Shown piece by piece: positions 48,509-51,284 of a stretch of DNA of 51,284 bases. This stretch comes from Candidatus Borkfalkia avistercoris. GTDB taxonomy: Bacteria; Bacillota; Clostridia; Christensenellales; Borkfalkiaceae. Position numbers and translations under genes: made by a program. The stretch is taken from positions 1-51,284 of the forward strand of contig DXCL01000020.1 of assembly GCA_019115995.1 (NCBI GenBank). The letters are read 5' to 3'. The notes beneath the pieces were generated by a model, which made no database searches, was not told the DNA's origin, and saw only the letters and a program-made list of their open reading frames with translations. The first letter of the stretch is position 1; each line of letters begins with the position of its first letter.

Positions 48509-49576
48509 TCAAAGACATGACAAATAGTAGTTAAAGAGGTTTTCAGGGGTATCATAGCCCAGCACTTCGCGGGGGTAATTGTTTAACCACGTTTCAACCT
48601 CTTTCACTTTTTTTGGAGATACTTTGCTAAAATCTGTACCTTTCGGGAACTTTCGGCGTATCTCCCTGTTCATGCGCTCATTCGTGCCGCGCTCATATGC
48701 ACTATAAGGGTGGCAATAATAGAATTGAGTGCGGTTGCCTTTTTTACGGCATGATTTTTCCATGCCTTTGCAGTCGGCAAATTCCGAACCATTATCCACC
48801 GTTATTGTCTTAAAGACTTTATCGAAACGACTACCGAACTTTCTTTCAAGTATATCCAATTTGCGCACGATCGTTTCCGTTGTCTTATCGGGAATGGGAA
48901 TTATAATCTCCCTGCGCGTTACCCGCTCCGTTAAAACAAGCAATGCGTTTTTCGTATCTTTGATACTACAAACGCAGTCCATTTCCCAATGCCCAAAAGA
49001 TTTACGCTCCGCTATATCGGCGGGGCGTTTTTCTATGCTTAACCCGCGAGGTGCTTTTGCCGGACGCTCATTGCGTTCGGCTTTTTTTCGTTTACCTTGA
49101 AAAGGCAGGTTTTTGAGCGAGAGCCGCAAAAACACGCCTTTTTCTATGTAACTATACAGAGTATTGACCGATATGGACGTGGAAAAAGGCATTTGTTTTC
49201 GCTTAATCTCGCCCAAAACCGCCCGCACGGTCAAACCGTCATCTGCTATTCGTTTTTCGATATAATTCGCAAGCGCGTAATCATTGCCGATTTTGAGGGG
49301 CGCGCCCTTTGCTTTGAGGTGGTCGCGGTACTTTTGATGTGCTATATCGGGGCTATATACCTTTTTGTAGCGGTATCGCGTTTCATAGTTGTATCGGTCG
49401 TGCCAGCTTTCTTTTTTCGTACACACGCCGCGCTTTACTTCGCGGTATATCGTACTGATATGTACGCCGAGCGTTTCGGCTATTTTCTTTATCGGCATTT
49501 TGACGCGCAAACCTGCCTCTATGGTCATACGGTCGGTAAAAGACAAATGATTAAAGTGCCGTTGTTTTGTTTCCAT
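48509..49576 (-). CDS. IS30-family transposase
   Basis: A 355-residue transposase. Residues 8-55 are the N-terminal helix-turn-helix that binds the element ends (LSFTDRMTIEAGL, then KKIAETLGVHISTIYREVKR). The DDE catalytic core is visible: first Asp in HWEMDCV, second in TVDNGSEF and Glu in ERGTNERMNREIRR. Full length and intact. Codon use is AT-richer than the chromosome to the left. The start is the ATG at 49576 after CGCAGGA. It marks the border of the accessory segment. Confidence 0.95.
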   Translation of the reverse strand: METKQRHFNHLSFTDRMTIEAGLRVKMPIKKIAETLGVHISTIYREVKRGVCTKKESWHDRYNYETRYRYKKVYSPDIAHQKYRDHLKAKGAPLKIGNDYALANYIEKRIADDGLTVRAVLGEIKRKQMPFSTSISVNTLYSYIEKGVFLRLSLKNLPFQGKRKKAERNERPAKAPRGLSIEKRPADIAERKSFGHWEMDCVCSIKDTKNALLVLTERVTRREIIIPIPDKTTETIVRKLDILERKFGSRFDKVFKTITVDNGSEFADCKGMEKSCRKKGNRTQFYYCHPYSAYERGTNERMNREIRRKFPKGTDFSKVSPKKVKEVETWLNNYPREVLGYDTPENLFNYYLSCL

Positions 49577-49660
49577 TATCCTGCGTTCTCCCTTTGTAGA
49601 GTAACGCCCTGTTGATATGGTAGAGATAATCAGAGTTTGCTGTGGTAGAGATTATCTCAT
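48509..49660 (-). mobile_element. IS30-family insertion sequence, ends uncertain
   Basis: The transposase gene plus its 5' flank. The flank holds two near-identical 15-mers, GGTAGAGATAATC-containing (49617-49631) and GGTAGAGATTATC-containing (49642-49656), 25 nt apart, which may be transposase-binding or end sequences. A matching inverted repeat at the 3' side and target duplications could not be confirmed, so these limits are approximate. Confidence 0.5.
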
Positions 49661-49983
49661 TTTTGTAAAACCATATGCTTGAACTCGTCAGCCGCTTACG
49701 GTCGGGTTTTTCATCTTTCCCTTCTTCGTCGCCTCGCATTGATTGTATTCAAGCCGTTCCGCCTGTCAAGGGTCGGTAAAAATCTTGAAAAATTTTTCCG
49801 TCTGTCCGTCATGAGGGTAGGCGGAAAATTTTTTCTGCGATTTTTCCCTAAAATTCCGCGGGCGAAATTTTCCCCTTGACAGTCTGCCCGTCTTGAAGTT
49901 GTAGAGGTTGCGAGGCGAACGGAAGTGGAAAGAAAGAAAAACCAACCAACCATAAATTTACGAGTTCAAGCGGTTTTACAAAA
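49661..49983. repeat. Imperfect foldback (inverted repeat) element of about 320 bp
   Basis: The two halves are reverse complements over most of their length. Terminal arms are TTTTGTAAAACC plus GCTTGAACTCGT (49661-49688, with ATAT inserted) and ACGAGTTCAAGC plus GGTTTTACAAAA (49960-49983). Further in, CGCCTCGCA (near 49730) matches TGCGAGGCG (near 49909), CTGTCAAGGG (near 49763) matches CCCTTGACAG (near 49873), and GAAAAATTTTTCCG (near 49787) matches the GGCGGAAAATTTTTTC region near 49820. No gene is inside. It resembles a MITE or other long-hairpin element. Confidence 0.7.
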
Positions 49984-50114
49984 TAAGGGGTCTTACCCCT
50001 TAAACCCCGCGAGGCTCGCAAAAATGGAAAAAGCCGTTTGGCGGGTTGGTTAATCAGGGCGAAAGTCGATACCCCGCAAGGGGGAATAAATAAAAATAAG
50101 GCAGGTAAAGGAGA
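49984..50114. other. Spacer after the foldback element
   Basis: No gene. A small hairpin (AAGGGG with CCCCTT near 49986-50001) and GGGTTGGTT at 50044-50052, complementary to AACCAACC near 49940-49948 inside the foldback, are the only structures seen. Confidence 0.4.
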
Positions 50115-50225
50115 ATGAACGAATTGACGGCAAAAGAGGCTTTGCGGATAATCGAATATTTGACCGCAAAGGGCTGGGCGCTTGATGAAATTAAAAAGTT
50201 CATCAACGCCATAATTAACGGCTAA
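50115..50225 (+). CDS. Tiny protein of the accessory element
   Basis: A 36-residue helical peptide (MNELTAKEALRIIEYLTAKG, then WALDEIKKFINAIING). AAAGGAG lies 4 nt before the ATG, and the composition is protein-like, so it is probably translated. Not recognised; small peptides of this kind occur in integrative elements. Confidence 0.5.
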   Translation: MNELTAKEALRIIEYLTAKGWALDEIKKFINAIING

Positions 50226-50245
50226 AAGCTCAAAAGAACATAAAA

Positions 50246-50323
50246 AGCCGAACGGGGTTCACGGCTACCAACCTACCCCGAACGGCTCCCGCATAGGGGG
50301 CTAACAACCTGCCCCGCCCCCTG
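50246..50323 (+). repeat. Tandem hairpins with near-identical 18-nt loops
   Basis: GGCTAcCAACCTaCCCCG (50263-50280) and GGCTAaCAACCTgCCCCG (50299-50316), lower case marking differences, recur with a 36-nt period. Each is embedded in a hairpin: AGCCGAACGGGG with CCCCGAACGGCT around the first, AGGGGG with CCCCCT around the second. Likely a structured leader or protein-binding site ahead of the small-gene operon; function unknown. Confidence 0.6.
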
Positions 50324-50418
50324 TGCAAATCTTATGTGAAGATTGTACCACAACAAAAGCGAAAAATCAAGACCCCAACGGCAAAAAGCCGAAAAATATT
50401 TTTTGAGAGGTAAAAACA

Positions 50419-50610
50419 ATGAAAACAACGGTAATTTTCAAAAACCCGCGCGGCTATCTCGAAAGCACCCGATATTTGAACGTCGCAAGCATTTTTCTTG
50501 ACGATGAAAAAAATATCGTGCTTGTCATGCGCTCAACTATTTACGCGAGCGAAGTAGAAACGGCGACCTTTTCGCAAAAGGAACTCGTGCAAATTGACTT
50601 TGAGGAGTAA
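50419..50610 (+). CDS. Small hypothetical protein of the accessory element
   Basis: A 63-residue protein with an alternating beta-strand pattern (TTVIFKNPRGYLE, NIVLVMRSTIYASEVETATF) that could form a small barrel. GAGAGG lies before the ATG. First of a row of tiny genes in one direction with short or overlapping junctions. Not recognised. Confidence 0.6.
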   Translation: MKTTVIFKNPRGYLESTRYLNVASIFLDDEKNIVLVMRSTIYASEVETATFSQKELVQIDFEE

Positions 50611-50615
50611 AAGAA

Positions 50616-50831
50616 ATGAACGCACTAAAAGCAAAAAGGAATATCGCGGCACGCTCTACCGCCGATTTATGCGGCTTATTTGAGAGAACGAACAAAAAAG
50701 AATATTCCCAAGCCGTCGCAGTAGTTCGCGGGCTAATTATGGACGAAATCGAAGAACGCAACCCGCAAGGCTTTGCGAAATGGCTTGAAGAATACGCACC
50801 CGACAACAAATTAAAAAATTACGTTTTATAA
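50616..50831 (+). CDS. Small hypothetical protein of the accessory element
   Basis: A 71-residue helical protein (AARSTADLCGLFERTNKKEY, then VVRGLIMDEIEERNPQGFAKW). It starts 5 nt after the previous stop, which overlaps its GAGGAG ribosome site. The N-DEIEERNP element recurs in spirit in the next protein (DELEENHP), so the two may share a helix. Not recognised. Confidence 0.6.
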   Translation: MNALKAKRNIAARSTADLCGLFERTNKKEYSQAVAVVRGLIMDEIEERNPQGFAKWLEEYAPDNKLKNYVL

Positions 50832-50879
50832 ATCATCGCCGACCGCAGGCGGCGCAAGACCTGCGGAAAGGGGTATAAA

Positions 50880-51065
50880 ATGGAAAGTATCAAAAAAATT
50901 ATTGTGGACGAATTAGAGGAGAACCACCCCGCGCGGGCGCATGGCTACAAGTACAACGTGCGAATTTTTACAAGCGTTGACGGCGGCAAAAAATTCTATT
51001 ATTGCGGCGTGGGGCGGTATTGCAAAAGTTTACAAGAGATTTACAGAGCGGAGGCAAAAAGATGA
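50880..51065 (+). CDS. Small hypothetical protein of the accessory element
   Basis: A 61-residue protein beginning with a helix ending DELEENHP, followed by a beta-like part (YKYNVRIFTSVDGGKKFYYCG) and a short basic helix. AAAGGGG precedes the ATG, and the next gene overlaps its stop by 4 nt. Not recognised. Confidence 0.55.
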   Translation: MESIKKIIVDELEENHPARAHGYKYNVRIFTSVDGGKKFYYCGVGRYCKSLQEIYRAEAKR

Positions 51066-51253
51066 AAGCGAATACGGAAGTAAAAAAGGCGCTTACCGAT
51101 TTATACAAAACCACCATACAACCCGCAGAGCGGGCAAAAGCGGCAAATAATCAAAATTTAGTTTGCTACTTTCGCGGGGTGCGAAACGCGCTTGCGGCGG
51201 TGGGTATCGAATTAGGCTTTAACATAACCAACGGGGAGGACTTCGACAAATGA
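51062..51253 (+). CDS. Small hypothetical protein of the accessory element
   Basis: A 63-residue helical protein (NTEVKKALTDLYKTTIQPAE, then LVCYFRGVRNALAAVGIELG). The ATG lies in the previous stop codon (ATGA), with GGAGG shortly upstream, and its own stop overlaps the next start in the same way. Not recognised. Confidence 0.6.
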   Translation: MKANTEVKKALTDLYKTTIQPAERAKAANNQNLVCYFRGVRNALAAVGIELGFNITNGEDFDK

Positions 51254-51284
51254 AATACATTTATTTTCAAAACGTGGACAGCGT
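51250..51284 (+). CDS. Partial gene at the right edge
   Basis: The ATG overlaps the previous stop (ATGA), preceded by GGGGAGG. Only about eleven residues (MKYIYFQNVDS) are visible before the window ends, so no product can be named. It shows that the small-gene operon continues. Confidence 0.45.
   Translation, partial: MKYIYFQNVDS

Noticed and set aside
50263-50316. CRISPR-like repeat pair
   Set aside because: Only two imperfect 18-nt copies, each inside a hairpin, with no array or cas gene.

Overview
The window looks like chromosome of an anaerobic, probably gut-dwelling member of the Clostridia (Bacillota). Evidence: strong AGGAGG ribosome sites, TTGACA-17-TATAAT promoters, short GC-rich terminators, and clostridial conserved families (DUF4364, TIGR03905 TSCPD, DUF1540, C_GCAxxG_C_C, M29 aminopeptidases, LplABC-type sugar transport). 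GC is moderate to high, with AT-richer islands near 15.2-16.6 kb and at the right edge. The genus cannot be fixed from sequence alone.

Layout. 0.3-13.4 kb is a glycan-utilisation locus: an AraC regulator, then a same-strand run with GH4 alpha-galactosidase-type enzyme, nucleoside hydrolase, two LplB/LplC-type permeases, a solute-binding lipoprotein, a GH110-like beta-helix protein with a CBM9-like tail, and a five-module lipoprotein, followed by ribokinase behind a terminator. Two direct repeats just upstream of the GH4 promoter look like the AraC operator. 13.4-17.8 kb holds a candidate structured RNA with a consensus promoter, an XRE regulator, an ECF sigma factor, a secreted C39-like cysteine-peptidase-type protein, a single-pass membrane protein, two small clostridial genes and a reverse-strand mini-XRE gene. 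18.0-22.5 kb is a translationally coupled pair of large membrane proteins with Rossmann (TrkA-like) and RyR-like domains, the best candidate for an undescribed system.

22.5-48.3 kb is mainly housekeeping: pentapeptide-repeat protein (apparently leaderless), tandem M29 peptidases, an ABC exporter, aldo/keto reductases, a split chromate transporter, pyrophosphatase/SGNH/nicotinamidase operon, two tRNA-Ser, luxS, a phosphopantetheinyl transferase, a redox cluster, tRNA-Val, a Ca2+-type P-ATPase, ribosomal protein L9, DUF1540, two Nudix proteins, a HAD phosphatase (apparently leaderless), a DUF5677 protein, TSCPD, DUF4364 and an HPr-like protein lacking the phosphorylatable histidine.

48.5 kb to the end is accessory DNA: an IS30-family transposase, a roughly 320-bp imperfect foldback element, tandem hairpins with near-identical loops, and a tightly packed row of tiny genes running off the edge, as in integrative or plasmid-like elements. 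No CRISPR array, rRNA or phage structural gene was seen.
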